Assembly: GCF_030413595.1 (NCBI RefSeq) | Contig: NZ_CP129238.1 | Span: 1,674,001 to 1,738,000, forward strand | Direction of reading: 5' to 3' | From: Planococcus liqunii | GTDB lineage: Bacteria > Bacillota > Bacilli > Bacillales_A > Planococcaceae | DNA: 64,000 nt | Shown: positions 1-9,131 of the stretch, piece by piece | Numbering within the stretch: the first letter of the stretch is position 1 | How the letters are laid out: each line of letters starts with the position of its first letter | Position numbers and translations under genes: made by a program | Notes under the pieces: model-generated | Databases searched by the model: none | What the model was told of the DNA's origin: nothing | What the model saw: the letters and a program-made list of their open reading frames with translations, nothing else

Positions 1-58
1 GAACGGCGATGCGGTGGAGATTTCCACTGAAGGAGTCGTCACATCAAGAGCGTCTTAA
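1..58 (+). CDS. comGC: ComGC C-terminus (partial)
   Basis: An open frame enters from the left edge and stops with TAA at 56-58, giving 18 residues that end VVTSRAS. It directly precedes comGD and overlaps its probable start, which is the position of comGC, the major competence pseudopilin, in comG operons. Too little is visible to confirm the family from sequence alone; the call rests on context. Confidence 0.5.
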   Translation, partial: NGDAVEISTEGVVTSRAS

Positions 59-483
59 AGCAAGGCGGCTTTACTTTGCTTGAAATGCTTTTGGTGCTGG
101 CGATTTTAATGACCGTGATCGGCATCGCCATCCCTTCGTACCGCACCTTTGAAACGGAACAAGAAGAAGACCGTTTTTTTGATCTGCTGCTTCGGGATAT
201 TTACTACGCCCAAAGCGAAACGTACCGCAGCAAAACATCCGTTATGGTGGTGTTCCGCGAAAGCGACAAGACGTATGAAGTGATTCAAAACTTCAAAAAG
301 ATGCTGCCGGCGAGAAAACTGCCGCCTTCGGTCAGCATCCTAAAAACGAGCAATATCAATGGCGTCTATTTTACGGCAAACGGATCTGTGACAAGCGCGG
401 GTACGATGCGCTTCTCAACGAGCACGGGAGAACGTTCAATGGTCATCCATTTGGGAAAAGGAAGGGTGGTTTTTTCTGAATGA
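43..483 (+). CDS. comGD: ComGD competence minor pseudopilin, probable AUC start
   Basis: Minor pseudopilin of the DNA-uptake pseudopilus. The type IV prepilin signature KQGG|FTLLEMLL is clear: cleavage after the second Gly, Glu at mature position 5, then a hydrophobic helix (LVLAILMTVIGIAIP). The first ATG/GTG/TTG codon in frame is TTG at 76, inside this signature, so it cannot be the true start because the leader would be lost. Upstream the frame is open only to TGA at 28-30. A good Shine-Dalgarno AAGGAG at 30-35 lies 7 nt before ATC at 43, which would give the 9-residue leader MKSVLKQGG. I therefore place the start at ATC 43, a non-standard codon, overlapping the end of comGC. The remainder (beta-rich, about 110 residues) fits ComGD. 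An ATG-to-ATC mutation or a sequence error is the alternative. Confidence 0.75.
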   Translation: MKSVLKQGGFTLLEMLLVLAILMTVIGIAIPSYRTFETEQEEDRFFDLLLRDIYYAQSETYRSKTSVMVVFRESDKTYEVIQNFKKMLPARKLPPSVSILKTSNINGVYFTANGSVTSAGTMRFSTSTGERSMVIHLGKGRVVFSE

Positions 484-772
484 AAACGGATATTCCTGGG
501 CCGAAACCATGTTAAGCCTCTTGATGCTCTTTATGCTGTTCGGCACGTTGCTGCCGGTAATGCAGCAATTGCAGCAGTCGCTCCATATAAAGAAAGAACG
601 CATGATTGCCTTTGAGACGCTCCATGAAGGCGCCAAAGAATTTCGTGCACTTGGGAATGCGGCCGGTGAAAGGCGGGCCGGCGGAGTGGTTTACCGCTGG
701 GAAATGGCGGAGCAGCTGTGTGTGCACTATGAAAATTACAAGCAAGTAGAAAAAACGATATGCATCGAATAA
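476..772 (+). CDS. comGE: ComGE competence minor pseudopilin, probable CUG start
   Basis: Small pseudopilin-like protein. The segment NENG|YSWAETMLSLLMLF has the prepilin cleavage Gly, Glu at mature position 5 and the hydrophobic helix. The only standard start, ATG at 509, lies after the cleavage site and would remove the signature. Reading upstream, CTG at 476 gives MNENGYSWAE, a short 5-residue leader, and is preceded by a purine-rich AGGAAGGGTGG at 459-469. The gene overlaps the end of comGD by 8 nt, so translational coupling is likely. About 98 residues in this form. ComGE sequences are poorly conserved, so the name rests on position in the operon plus the prepilin motif. Confidence 0.65.
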   Translation: MNENGYSWAETMLSLLMLFMLFGTLLPVMQQLQQSLHIKKERMIAFETLHEGAKEFRALGNAAGERRAGGVVYRWEMAEQLCVHYENYKQVEKTICIE

Positions 773-1197
773 AAACCTGTGATGAAAAAGGCTTTGTACT
801 CTTAAATTCGCTGTTGGAGCTGTCGATTTTGATGATTTTTTTGCCGATTGTCGTGCTGTTTTTCGGATTTATGCTGTCCTTCTCAAAAGAGGCCGAGGCC
901 AAACGCGTGGAATGGCAGTTGTTCAGTGTGGAATTGCAAAGCTATCTGGCGGGAAGCGATTCAGTCGAAATCATCAATAACGGAGGGGGGATCCGCACGG
1001 TTCAGCAAAGCGTGGAATACGATATCGAGCTGTATGAACATTCGGTGCGCAAGCAGAAGTTCAGGCAAGGCCATGAAATTATGCTGACGCGCATCAAAAA
1101 CTGCCGATTTGAGCTGGATGGCCAAAAATTAACCGTCCTTGCAGAATTCTCAAACGGCGCGATCGAGGAGGTTGACTATGTGGTTACACCTCCTTAA
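760..1197 (+). CDS. comGF: ComGF competence pseudopilus protein
   Basis: 145 residues. The N-terminus has a prepilin-like EKG|FVLLNSLLELSILMIFLP followed by a hydrophobic segment, but mature position 5 is Asn instead of the usual Glu. The C-terminal half (EYDIELYEHSVRKQ, then HEIMLTRIKNCRFE) matches what I know of the ComGF family: a short beta-rich domain describing an RKQ-type turn. It starts with ATG inside the end of comGE (12-nt overlap) and is followed by comGG, so it is in the expected operon position. It acts at the membrane/cell wall in assembling the transformation pseudopilus. Confidence 0.75.
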   Translation: MHRIKTCDEKGFVLLNSLLELSILMIFLPIVVLFFGFMLSFSKEAEAKRVEWQLFSVELQSYLAGSDSVEIINNGGGIRTVQQSVEYDIELYEHSVRKQKFRQGHEIMLTRIKNCRFELDGQKLTVLAEFSNGAIEEVDYVVTPP

Positions 1198-1384
1198 GTC
1201 CGACAAAGGCGCATTATACCCCGGCACGCTCGTCTTTTTTCTATCGGCGCTCATCCTGCTGTCCCACGGCCTCTCAATCTATTCGGTCCAGTACAAAACA
1301 TATGATGGATTGGAAAATATGCATAGACATGCTACGATACAACTACTAATGGAAATTAAAACGCAGAAAACGCCGGAGCAGTAG
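1178..1384 (+). CDS. comGG: ComGG-like pseudopilin, short
   Basis: Start ATG at 1178 is preceded by GAGGAG at 1165-1170 and overlaps the end of comGF. The 68-residue product begins MWLHLLKSDKGALYPGTLVF: a Lys-Gly junction followed by a hydrophobic segment and a short polar tail, as in ComGG, the last pseudopilin gene of comG. It is clearly shorter than the roughly 120 residues I expect for B. subtilis ComGG, so the C-terminal globular part is reduced or missing. Position and the KGALYP motif support the call; sequence conservation in this family is low. Confidence 0.6.
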   Translation: MWLHLLKSDKGALYPGTLVFFLSALILLSHGLSIYSVQYKTYDGLENMHRHATIQLLMEIKTQKTPEQ

Positions 1385-1403
1385 GGGAGTATCGGGTAGA
1401 AAG

Positions 1404-1919
1404 ATGAAAAGAATATATTTAGTCGGATTTATGGGCTGCGGCAAAAGTGCGGTGGGCAGAAGGCTCAGTTTTTTATTGAAACTTCCTTTTTACGATATGG
1501 ATAAGGAGATTGTCCGCCAAACCGGCATGACGATTCCGGAAATTTTCGAGCAGCATGGAGAAGAATATTTTCGGAACCTCGAAACACAGTTTTTGAAAAA
1601 TCACAGCCATGACAATTGCATCGTTTCAACTGGCGGCGGGGTAGCGCTGCGTGAAGAAAACCGGAAAATTATGCGCGAAACCGGTTTGGTGCTGTTTTTG
1701 GATGCGCCTTTTCGGGAGATTTGGCGACGGATCCACAATGATGTGAACCGGCCGATTGTCCGCAACTCGACACGTGAAGAAATCGAAGCTTTGTTCAAAT
1801 CGCGCTACCGCCATTACAAGGCAGCAGCCCATATCACCATCCGTACAGAATTCCGCACCTTGCGGCAAATTACACAATATGCCGCTTTTCAAGTGAATCG
1901 CTTAAAAGGCGAACAATAA
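1404..1919 (+). CDS. aroK: Shikimate kinase
   Basis: Phosphorylates shikimate to shikimate 3-phosphate in chorismate synthesis, cytoplasmic. The 171-residue protein starts MKRIYLVGFMGCGKSAVGR, which contains the Walker A P-loop GxxGxGKS. It also shows the shikimate-binding stretch DMDKEIVRQTGMTIPEIF and the STGGGVALR motif, and a lid region with the conserved Arg (DVNRPIV). Length is typical. It stands between the comG operon and the gcv riboswitch with 19 nt separating it from comGG, so it could be cotranscribed with comG. Confidence 0.95.
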   Translation: MKRIYLVGFMGCGKSAVGRRLSFLLKLPFYDMDKEIVRQTGMTIPEIFEQHGEEYFRNLETQFLKNHSHDNCIVSTGGGVALREENRKIMRETGLVLFLDAPFREIWRRIHNDVNRPIVRNSTREEIEALFKSRYRHYKAAAHITIRTEFRTLRQITQYAAFQVNRLKGEQ

Positions 1920-2057
1920 ATGTTTATATTTATTTATCGTTCGTCTTTTTATGCTCTGCAGAAAATTGTTTGCGCTTCCGCCTAATCAATGTTAGGATAT
2001 AGTCAAAGTTATACTATTCTGTATAACGGTTTGGACCAAATGTTATGATTTGGGCGG

Positions 2058-2218
2058 ATGAGCGCACGGGGAGAGAACGCGAAAGCGTCGCCGAAGGAGC
2101 AAATAACGATAGTTATGAATCTCTCAGGCAAAAAGACTCGTGCAGGACGCATCTCTGGAGAATGCTGCTTTGCAGCTACCAAAGAGGAAAGCCGTAAAGG
2201 TAAACTTTCAGGTTCCAG
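2058..2218 (+). ncRNA. Tandem glycine riboswitch (gcvT RNA)
   Basis: The leader of gcvT contains two consecutive glycine-aptamer-like segments. The first (about 2058-2140) has the GCACGGGGAGAG...CGCCGAAGGAGCAA...CTCTCAGGCAAAAAGACTCGTGC pattern split over its stems; the second (about 2140-2218) has GGACGCATCTCTGGAGA, the ACCAAAGAGGAAAGCC core and CTTTCAGG. Both carry the GCCGAAGGAGCAA / TCAGG type elements known from gcvT RNAs. An intrinsic terminator follows immediately, so glycine is expected to turn expression of the cleavage-system genes on by antitermination (known for this class). Boundaries are approximate. Confidence 0.93.
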
Positions 2219-2262
2219 GACAGAGATTTCCCTATTCTATAGGGGAATCTCTGTCTTTTTTT
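2219..2262 (+). terminator. Riboswitch-controlled intrinsic terminator
   Basis: A long stem pairs GACAGAGATTCCC-like bases at 2219-2232 with GGGGAATCTCTGTC at 2242-2255, followed by a run of seven T. It sits between the second glycine aptamer and the gcvT ribosome-binding site, so it is the expression platform. Confidence 0.92.
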
Positions 2263-2293
2263 GTGGAATTTGATTATCTGAGGAGGAAGATGA

Positions 2294-3406
2294 ATGGGCG
2301 AAATGACAGGGCAATTGCAGCGCACCCCTCTTTTTGAGGCATACGCAAAGTACGGCGGAAAGACGATAGATTTTGGCGGCTGGGAACTTCCGGTCCAGTT
2401 TTCGAGCATCAAAGAAGAGCACGAAGCGGTCAGAACGAAGGCCGGCCTTTTTGATGTTTCGCATATGGGAGAAATCCTGGTGACGGGCTCCGGCAGCCTG
2501 GAATTTTTGCAGCGCCTGGTGACCAATGACGTTTCCAAAATTCAGGATGGCCAAGCCCAGTACACGGCAATGTGCTATGAAGACGGCGGTACAGTGGACG
2601 ATTTGCTGATTTACAAAATCAGTGATGCCCATTACTTGCTGGTTGTCAATGCATCCAATATCGAGAAAGATTTTGAATGGATGCAAAAAGCTGTATCCGG
2701 CGACGTGAAACTCGACAACCAGTCGGACCAATACGGGCTATTGGCGCTTCAAGGACCGCTTGCCCAATCCGTATTGCAGCGTTTGACAGATGAAGATTTA
2801 TCGCAAATCAAAGCGTTCCGTTTTAAAACCGATGTCCAAGTCGGCGGGCAGACGGCCATCATTTCCCGGACCGGTTATACAGGAGAAGACGGTTTTGAAA
2901 TTTACGCAAGCCCGGATGCAGTGGTTGCGCTTTGGGATCAGATCCTTGCTGAAGGACAGGCAGACGGCGTGGTTCCATGCGGATTAGGCGCACGGGACAC
3001 ATTGCGCTTTGAAGCATGCCTGGCACTATACGGACAGGAATTGTCGAAAGATATTACACCGCTCGAAGCCGGCATCAACTTTGTGGTGAAATTGAAGAAA
3101 GAATCGGATTTCATCGGAAAAGCTGCACTCGCTGAACAAAAAGAAAACGGCGTACCGCGCAAATTGGTCGGCATCGAAATGATCGACAAAGGAATTCCTC
3201 GCCATGGCTATGCGGTTTTTGCAAACGGTGAAAAAATCGGGGAAGTGACCACTGGCACCCAGTCACCAAGCTTGAAGAAAAACATCGGATTGGCTTTGGT
3301 TGCTGCTGACTTTGCCGAACTTGGTGTGGAACTGGAAATTGAAATCCGCAACAAACGCCTTAAAGCGACAACAGTCGAAACACCGTTTTACAAACGTTCA
3401 AAATAA
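2294..3406 (+). CDS. gcvT: Aminomethyltransferase, glycine cleavage T protein
   Basis: T protein of the glycine cleavage system: releases ammonia from aminomethyl-lipoyl GcvH and forms 5,10-methylene-tetrahydrofolate. 370 residues, the normal length. Recognisable segments are [23 protein letters not shown] near the N-terminus, FDVSHMGEI, the folate-binding [13 protein letters not shown], and [10 protein letters not shown] near the end. Start ATG 2294 is preceded by GAGGAGG at about 2280-2286. First gene of gcvT-gcvPA-gcvPB under the glycine riboswitch. Confidence 0.97.
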   Translation: MGEMTGQLQRTPLFEAYAKYGGKTIDFGGWELPVQFSSIKEEHEAVRTKAGLFDVSHMGEILVTGSGSLEFLQRLVTNDVSKIQDGQAQYTAMCYEDGGTVDDLLIYKISDAHYLLVVNASNIEKDFEWMQKAVSGDVKLDNQSDQYGLLALQGPLAQSVLQRLTDEDLSQIKAFRFKTDVQVGGQTAIISRTGYTGEDGFEIYASPDAVVALWDQILAEGQADGVVPCGLGARDTLRFEACLALYGQELSKDITPLEAGINFVVKLKKESDFIGKAALAEQKENGVPRKLVGIEMIDKGIPRHGYAVFANGEKIGEVTTGTQSPSLKKNIGLALVAADFAELGVELEIEIRNKRLKATTVETPFYKRSK

Positions 3407-3433
3407 TTTCATTTGAAAAGGGGACAGCACTCC

Positions 3434-4801
3434 ATGAAACATCGATATTTACCAATGACGTCTCAAGACGAAAAAGACATGCTGGACACAATCGGAATCC
3501 AATCGATCGATGAATTGTTTGCGGACATTCCTGAAAAAGTCCGTTTTAAAGGCGAATACAATATTAAAGCAGCAAAATCCGAATCTTCTTTGACAAAAGA
3601 GCTGGCTCAATTGGCGGCAAAAAATGCCGATTCCAATCGTTTCGCTTCGTTTCTTGGTGCAGGCGTTTACGACCACTACAAACCGATTATTGTGGATCAT
3701 GTGATTTCGCGTTCTGAGTTCTATACAGCTTATACGCCGTATCAGCCGGAAATTTCGCAAGGTGAATTGCAGGCGATTTTTGAATTCCAGACGATGATCA
3801 GCGAATTGACCGGCATGGATCTTGCCAACTCTTCCATGTATGACGGCGGAACAGCGCTTGCAGAAGCAGGCATGCTGACTGCCGGGCATACGCGCCGCAA
3901 GAAAATCCTGGTTTCCCGTGCCGTCCACCCGGAATCGCGCGCAGTCGTACGTTCATATGCATTAGGCCAATCAATTGAAGTGGAAGAAATTCCTTTGAAA
4001 GACGGCCATACCGATATTGAAGCATTGAAAAACCTGATTGACGATAATGTGGCAGCGGTTATGATCCAATACCCGAACTTCTTCGGCCAAGTGGAAGATT
4101 TGTCCGTGTTTGAACCGGTTATCCACGAAGCAGGTGCGCTGTTTGTTGTATCGGCCAATCCATTGGCGCTTGGTGCATTGACGCCTCCTGGAAAATTGGG
4201 TGCAGATATTACGGTCGGCGATGCACAGCCGTTCGGAATTGCCGAAGCATTCGGCGGGCCGCATTGCGGATACTTCGCTGTGACAAAGAAATTGATGCGA
4301 AAAGTTCCTGGACGTCTGGTCGGTGAAACGACGGATGAAGACGGGCGCCGCGGCTTTGTATTGACCTTGCAGGCGCGCGAACAGCATATCCGCCGCGATA
4401 AAGCGACTTCCAATATTTGTTCGAACCAGGCATTGAACGCACTGGCTGCTTCCGTTGCCATGACAGCGCTCGGTAAAGTCGGCACGAAGCAGATGGCGGT
4501 GCAAAACATCACCAAAACCTACTATATGAAACAGCAGTTGAAAAATGCCGGATTCGAAATTGCCTTTGACGGCGCCCATTTCAACGAAATTGTTGTCAAA
4601 ACGAAAGTTCCTGTGAAAGAAATCAATGCCGCTTTGCTTGAAAAAGCCATCATTGGCGGATACGATCTTGGCCGCAGCTACGACGAGCTGGAAGGGCATA
4701 TGCTCGTTGCAGTAACCGAACAGCGTACGAAAGAAGAAATCGATGCATTTGTGCAGGTAGTTGCTGCAGCAGTGCAGGAAATGGGGGCTACTCATGCATA
4801 A
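3434..4801 (+). CDS. gcvPA: Glycine dehydrogenase (decarboxylating) subunit 1
   Basis: N-terminal half of the two-part P protein, which decarboxylates glycine with PLP and transfers aminomethyl to lipoyl-GcvH. I place the start at ATG 3434 ([17 protein letters not shown]), the family's usual N-terminus, with AAAGGGGA at 3417-3424 as ribosome-binding site; a TTG at 3413 would put that site inside the gene. 455 residues. Typical segments: [40 protein letters not shown] sequence. The subunit lacks the PLP lysine, which is in GcvPB. Its 3' end overlaps gcvPB by 8 nt. Confidence 0.96.
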   Translation: MKHRYLPMTSQDEKDMLDTIGIQSIDELFADIPEKVRFKGEYNIKAAKSESSLTKELAQLAAKNADSNRFASFLGAGVYDHYKPIIVDHVISRSEFYTAYTPYQPEISQGELQAIFEFQTMISELTGMDLANSSMYDGGTALAEAGMLTAGHTRRKKILVSRAVHPESRAVVRSYALGQSIEVEEIPLKDGHTDIEALKNLIDDNVAAVMIQYPNFFGQVEDLSVFEPVIHEAGALFVVSANPLALGALTPPGKLGADITVGDAQPFGIAEAFGGPHCGYFAVTKKLMRKVPGRLVGETTDEDGRRGFVLTLQAREQHIRRDKATSNICSNQALNALAASVAMTALGKVGTKQMAVQNITKTYYMKQQLKNAGFEIAFDGAHFNEIVVKTKVPVKEINAALLEKAIIGGYDLGRSYDELEGHMLVAVTEQRTKEEIDAFVQVVAAAVQEMGATHA

Positions 4802-6257
4802 AGACAACCAACCGCTCATTTTTGAAATGACGAAAGAAGGCCGCATCGGCTACAGCCTGCCGGATCTTGAAGTTCCGGAAATCGATTTGAAAGACGTTCT
4901 GCCGCAAGGCTTGATCCGAGAAGAAGCAGCAGAGCTTCCGGAAGTGTCGGAACTGGACATCATGCGCCATTATACGGCCTTATCAAAACGCAACCACGGC
5001 GTAGATTCCGGATTTTATCCGTTGGGTTCTTGTACAATGAAATACAACCCGAAAATCAACGAAACCGTTGCCCGCTTCCCTGGGTTTGCAAATATTCACC
5101 CGCTGCAGGAAGAATCGACTGTCCAAGGCGCGATGGAATTATTGTTCGACTTGCAGGAACACTTGAAAGAAATCACAGGCATGGACGAAGTGACGCTTCA
5201 GCCGGCTGCCGGCGCTCATGGCGAGTGGACAGGTTTGATGATGATCCGCGCTTACCACGAATCGAGAGGCGACATGAACCGCACCAAAGTGATCGTTCCG
5301 GATTCCGCACACGGCACCAACCCGGCATCGGCAACAGTAGCCGGTTTTGAAACCGTTACAGTGAAATCAAATGAACACGGCTTGGTCGATCTTGAAGATT
5401 TGAAGCGCGTTGTCGGGGAAGATACAGCGGCCTTGATGCTGACCAACCCGAATACGCTCGGCTTGTTTGAAGAACAGATCCTGGAAATGGCTGCTATCAT
5501 CCACGAAGTAGGCGGCAAATTGTATTATGACGGCGCGAACTTGAATGCCGTCATGTCAAAAGCGCGCCCTGGCGACATGGGCTTTGACGTTGTCCACTTG
5601 AACTTGCACAAAACCTTCACCGGCCCCCACGGCGGCGGCGGACCGGGTTCAGGCCCTGTCGGCGTGAAAAAAGACTTGATTCCATATTTGCCGAAGCCGG
5701 TATTGGTGAAATCCGGAGAAGGCTTGACATTCGATTACAACCGCCCGGAATCAATCGGACGCGTCAAACCATTCTACGGCAACTTCGGCATCAACGTCCG
5801 TGCCTATACGTATATCCGCTCAATGGGGCCGGACGGCTTGAAAGCGGTAACCGAATACGCAGTGCTGAATGCCAACTACATGATGCGCAAACTGGCGCCT
5901 CATTTCGATTTGCCGTATGACCGCCACTGCAAACACGAGTTTGTGTTAAGTGGGCGCCGCCAGAAAAAACTGGGCGTGCGTACATTGGATATGGCGAAAC
6001 GCCTGCTTGACTTCGGCTACCATCCGCCGACAATCTACTTCCCGTTGAACGTGGAAGAAGGCATGATGATTGAGCCGACCGAAACAGAATCGAAAGAAAC
6101 GCTTGATGCGTTCATCGATGCAATGATCCAGATTGCGAAAGAAGTGGAAGAAAATCCGGAAATCGTCCAGAATGCTCCACACACAACCGTAATCAAACGC
6201 TTGGATGAAACGCAGGCGGCCCGCAAGCCGGTTCTGCGCTACACGAAAGCCGAATAA
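4794..6257 (+). CDS. gcvPB: Glycine dehydrogenase (decarboxylating) subunit 2
   Basis: PLP-bearing subunit of the glycine decarboxylase. Start ATG 4794 ([23 protein letters not shown]) matches the family N-terminus; an ATG/TTG further upstream would extend into gcvPA. 488 residues. The PLP lysine lies in [19 protein letters not shown] (about residues 270-290 of the protein) and upstream there is YYDGANLNA. Translation is probably coupled to gcvPA. A strong terminator follows the stop codon, so this closes the operon. No gcvH is present here; lipoylation of GcvH by the nearby lipM links the two. Confidence 0.97.
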   Translation: MHKDNQPLIFEMTKEGRIGYSLPDLEVPEIDLKDVLPQGLIREEAAELPEVSELDIMRHYTALSKRNHGVDSGFYPLGSCTMKYNPKINETVARFPGFANIHPLQEESTVQGAMELLFDLQEHLKEITGMDEVTLQPAAGAHGEWTGLMMIRAYHESRGDMNRTKVIVPDSAHGTNPASATVAGFETVTVKSNEHGLVDLEDLKRVVGEDTAALMLTNPNTLGLFEEQILEMAAIIHEVGGKLYYDGANLNAVMSKARPGDMGFDVVHLNLHKTFTGPHGGGGPGSGPVGVKKDLIPYLPKPVLVKSGEGLTFDYNRPESIGRVKPFYGNFGINVRAYTYIRSMGPDGLKAVTEYAVLNANYMMRKLAPHFDLPYDRHCKHEFVLSGRRQKKLGVRTLDMAKRLLDFGYHPPTIYFPLNVEEGMMIEPTETESKETLDAFIDAMIQIAKEVEENPEIVQNAPHTTVIKRLDETQAARKPVLRYTKAE

Positions 6258-6262
6258 ATTCA

Positions 6263-6306
6263 AAAAGCCCGCTTGAAAGGATAAACCTTTCAAGCGGGCT
6301 TTTTTC
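6263..6306. terminator. Bidirectional terminator between gcvPB and the AAA ATPase gene
   Basis: AAAAGCCCGCTTGAAAGG pairs with CCTTTCAAGCGGGCTTTT around a short loop, with A and T runs on either side. It sits between two convergent genes, so it can stop transcription in both directions. Confidence 0.92.
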
Positions 6307-6318
6307 TGTTCCATGGCA

Positions 6319-7593
6319 TTAAAAACCGATCGTCGATTCCGGATCTTCCCAATCATTGCGTTCGGTGCGTTTGTTCTGTTTCTGGAGTTCCTGTATGCGT
6401 TTGGCATAGCCAGAGTCGCCGTCGTAATGCCAATTGAGTGCAGAACTCATATATAGCTCGTTCAGCTGTGAAATGGACAAGCCTTTTGTCAATTTCGCCA
6501 TGTCATCGATTTCGTCTTCCGAAAAAATAGATTTGATGTCGAGTTTCCGTAAATACTGCTTGCGCAGCTTTTTGTCGGGCGATGGGATTTCATAAGCGCG
6601 GTCAAAGCGTCCGGCGCGGTTGATCAGCGCCGGGTCGATCCGTTCCGGGTAATTGGTCGTACCGATAATGAACAAGCCTTCGCGCGATTGGGTGCCGTCT
6701 AGCGTGTTCAGGAAAACCGAGCGGGTGAACTCCGGCATCGAATCGATGTCTTCAATCACGAGAATAGCCGGAGCGAGCCTGGAGACGATCCCAAACACTT
6801 CCTGGACGGTGTAGCTGTTCGTATACTCTGTAATCTGCCAGTAGACGACAGGCGCTTCTGTAGAGCCGGTGATGGATTTCACGAGCGTTGTCTTGCCGTT
6901 GCCGGGAGAGCCGTACAGCAGGATGCCGCGTTTGAACGGCACGCCGTAGTCTTTAAAGAACTGGCCGCCGTCGCGGAAAAACTCATCAATCGAACGGAAA
7001 ATGTCCTGTTTCACACCGGCTTCAAGCATGACATCGGCGCGCGAGACAATTGCCATCTCGCCGTAGTTGCGCCTTCTAACCCCTTCTTCCGTATCGACTA
7101 GGAATGTGATATTGTTCATCAATGCCTGGCGCAGCATTTCGTTCAAGTCTTCAAGGAAGCGGAACGCGCCGTCGATGGATTTGGCGTAGCATTGAAATTC
7201 CGGCCAGCTGTTGTCGGCCGTCGTATAGAAGGGCAATTGCGTCAGCGCGACTTCGTGGGCGGGAAAATAGATCAGCCGGTTGTCAAATGTCTCCTGGATC
7301 TTTAAATTGCCGCTGTGCAAATCATCCGGCACATTGCCGATTTTGCCCATCGGACGCGCCTCGTAAACATAAGACAAAGTTTCGTAGGTTAGCTGGCCGT
7401 TTTCCATCATATCTAGAAGGTACGTGTGGAGTTGCGTAATCGTTTCAGCGATGTCGATGTGCATCCAGGCGCCAGCGGAACGTTCGTTGAGCTGGGAGAA
7501 GATTCGGCCGGATACAGCAGCGATATCCGCGTAATGCGGCAAGGTTTCACGGATTGCGTGGTTGTGCGGGAATAAAATTGTCGGTTTTGTCAT
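6319..7593 (-). CDS. AAA-family ATPase, YjoB/BCS1-like
   Basis: 424-residue protein with an N-terminal region of about 200 residues without a recognised motif and a C-terminal classical AAA module. Visible motifs: Walker A GSPGNGKTT (around 228-236), Walker B ILVIEDIDS (around 278-286), sensor-1 GTTN (around 311), and NRAGRFDRAYEIP with arginine-finger-like residues. No membrane segment or protease domain. The length and architecture resemble B. subtilis YjoB, a BCS1-like AAA chaperone, but I assign this from memory only. It lies between gcvPB and the yqhL-type gene, where B. subtilis has no gene, so it looks like an insertion into a conserved block. Substrate unknown. Confidence 0.8.
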   Translation of the reverse strand: MTKPTILFPHNHAIRETLPHYADIAAVSGRIFSQLNERSAGAWMHIDIAETITQLHTYLLDMMENGQLTYETLSYVYEARPMGKIGNVPDDLHSGNLKIQETFDNRLIYFPAHEVALTQLPFYTTADNSWPEFQCYAKSIDGAFRFLEDLNEMLRQALMNNITFLVDTEEGVRRRNYGEMAIVSRADVMLEAGVKQDIFRSIDEFFRDGGQFFKDYGVPFKRGILLYGSPGNGKTTLVKSITGSTEAPVVYWQITEYTNSYTVQEVFGIVSRLAPAILVIEDIDSMPEFTRSVFLNTLDGTQSREGLFIIGTTNYPERIDPALINRAGRFDRAYEIPSPDKKLRKQYLRKLDIKSIFSEDEIDDMAKLTKGLSISQLNELYMSSALNWHYDGDSGYAKRIQELQKQNKRTERNDWEDPESTIGF

Positions 7594-7635
7594 GGTTTTC
7601 CTCTTTTCTAAAGAATCGAATCGCCTGTTTGGGTA

Positions 7636-7667
7636 GAAAAAAAGTCTTTCCGGTTTGGAAAGACTTT
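7636..7667 (-). terminator. Terminator of the rhodanese-like gene
   Basis: Read on the - strand: AAGTCTTTCC, loop AAACC, GGAAAGACTT, then a run of seven T. It lies directly after the stop of the - strand rhodanese-like gene and separates it from the AAA ATPase gene. Confidence 0.88.
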
Positions 7668-7676
7668 ATGGGTGCA

Positions 7677-8057
7677 TCATTTGGATTTAACTTTGCCGGT
7701 CCATTGCTTGAAACCGCCTTGCAATTGATACAATTGGTTATAGCCTTTTTTCTTCAGGAATAACGCGACCCGGCCGCTGCGTGCACCGTTTTGGTCATAC
7801 AAGTAGACCGGTTTGTCGGAACGGATTTCTTTATAGCGCTGGCGCAATTGGGATTGAGGAATGTTGCGCGCGCCCAGGATGTGCCCGCCGGCAAACTCTT
7901 TCGGTTCGCGTACATCGATCAGCTGAGCTTTGCGGTAGCCTTCGATAAATTGTTCTTGTGTTAGATTTGTGACAGCTTTTTTAATTCGGAAATAGGAAAT
8001 CAGTCCGAAGATGATTGCTATCAGCAGAACGCCTAAGATGATATACAGAAAATCCAA
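7677..8057 (-). CDS. yqhL: Rhodanese-like membrane protein, YqhL type, catalytic Cys replaced
   Basis: 126 residues: one N-terminal membrane segment (LYIILGVLLIAIIFGLISYF, residues 4-23), then a rhodanese domain with LIDVREPKEFAGGHILGARNIP. At the active-site loop the sequence is YLYDQNGARSGR; Asp88 (codon GAC on the - strand) stands where active sulfurtransferases carry Cys. The fold is probably intact but sulfur transfer by the classical Cys persulfide is not possible. Same neighbourhood (next to lipM and gcv) as yqhL in B. subtilis. Divergent from lipM, with about 100 nt of shared upstream DNA. Confidence 0.85.
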   Translation of the reverse strand: MDFLYIILGVLLIAIIFGLISYFRIKKAVTNLTQEQFIEGYRKAQLIDVREPKEFAGGHILGARNIPQSQLRQRYKEIRSDKPVYLYDQNGARSGRVALFLKKKGYNQLYQLQGGFKQWTGKVKSK

Positions 8058-8156
8058 TGTTCTTGCCCCTTTCTATTCTCCTTTTATTATAAAAGAAGGA
8101 GTGACGGTTATTCAATGCCAATGTTACACTAATTATTGGATTTAGGAGGCGATCTT

Positions 8157-8993
8157 GTGAAATTTGCAGATTGGTATTTCATAAACTCGGGGCAAAACAG
8201 CCCCGCTTTCAATATGGCAATGGATGAAGCGTTATTGGACTGGCACAGCGAAGGGCTGATTCCGCCGGTGATCCGTTTCTACGGATGGAATCCGGCCACT
8301 TTGTCGATCGGCTATTTTCAGCGAGTGGAAAAAGAAATTGATATGGATCAGGTTTCAGCGCTCGGGCTCGGTTTTGTTCGCCGACCGACCGGTGGAAGGG
8401 GAGTGCTTCATGAGCATGAACTGACATACAGCGTCATTGTATCGGAAGATTACCCGGAAATGCCGGAGACGGTGACAGAAGCTTACCGCGTCATCAGCGG
8501 CGGGCTGCTGCAAGGATTCAAAAACCTGGGGCTGGATGCGTATTTTTCAGTGCCCGATACCGACGAAAAACGGGCGGATTTAAAAAAGCCGAAAAGTGCG
8601 GTCTGCTTTGATGCACCGAGCTGGTATGAAATGGTCGTTGAAGGAAAAAAAGTGGCGGGAAGCGCGCAGACCCGGCAAAAAGGGGTCATCCTGCAGCACG
8701 GAGCCATCTTACTGGACCTGGATGCTGAAAAATTGCTGTCTGTCTTTAAATTTTCGAGTCCCGAATCCGAAGAGGCCATGCGCCGCAAAATTCCGGAAAA
8801 AGCGGTGGCGATCAATTCGCTCCGGGAACATCCTGCAACCATTGAAGAATGCGTCGATGCTTTTAAGGCCGGCTTTGAAGAGGCTTTATCGATCCATCTC
8901 CATCCTTACATATTGAATGAGGAACAGCTTGCATATGTTAAATCCATAGAAGAGAAAAAGTACGGCAACGATGTATGGAATTTTCGGAATTAA
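8157..8993 (+). CDS. lipM: Octanoyl-[GcvH]:protein octanoyltransferase LipM
   Basis: Transfers octanoyl from acyl-carrier protein to GcvH, first step of lipoate assembly in Bacillus-type organisms. GTG start at 8157 with AGGAGG at 8144-8149; 278 residues, which is the B. subtilis LipM length. The biotin/lipoate ligase-like fold shows [19 protein letters not shown] and [10 protein letters not shown]. Cys150 in KSAVC is at the position of the known catalytic cysteine. The lipoyl products serve GcvH and the BkdB E2 encoded later in this window. Confidence 0.94.
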   Translation: MKFADWYFINSGQNSPAFNMAMDEALLDWHSEGLIPPVIRFYGWNPATLSIGYFQRVEKEIDMDQVSALGLGFVRRPTGGRGVLHEHELTYSVIVSEDYPEMPETVTEAYRVISGGLLQGFKNLGLDAYFSVPDTDEKRADLKKPKSAVCFDAPSWYEMVVEGKKVAGSAQTRQKGVILQHGAILLDLDAEKLLSVFKFSSPESEEAMRRKIPEKAVAINSLREHPATIEECVDAFKAGFEEALSIHLHPYILNEEQLAYVKSIEEKKYGNDVWNFRN

Positions 8994-9131
8994 GGAGTCT
9001 TTTGGCTCATTTTGAATTCTGGGTCCAATGGAAAAGCTTGCTGCAAGTGGATTTTCAATTGGAAATAATTCCAGCGCAAAATTTTGTTATTCCAAAGAGT
9101 TTCAACATCTAGTATCATGGGAAATGTAGTA

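Noticed and set aside
3742..4515. Long open frame antisense to gcvPA (257 codons).
   Set aside because: It mirrors codon structure of a clearly conserved gene and has no ribosome-binding site or family motif.
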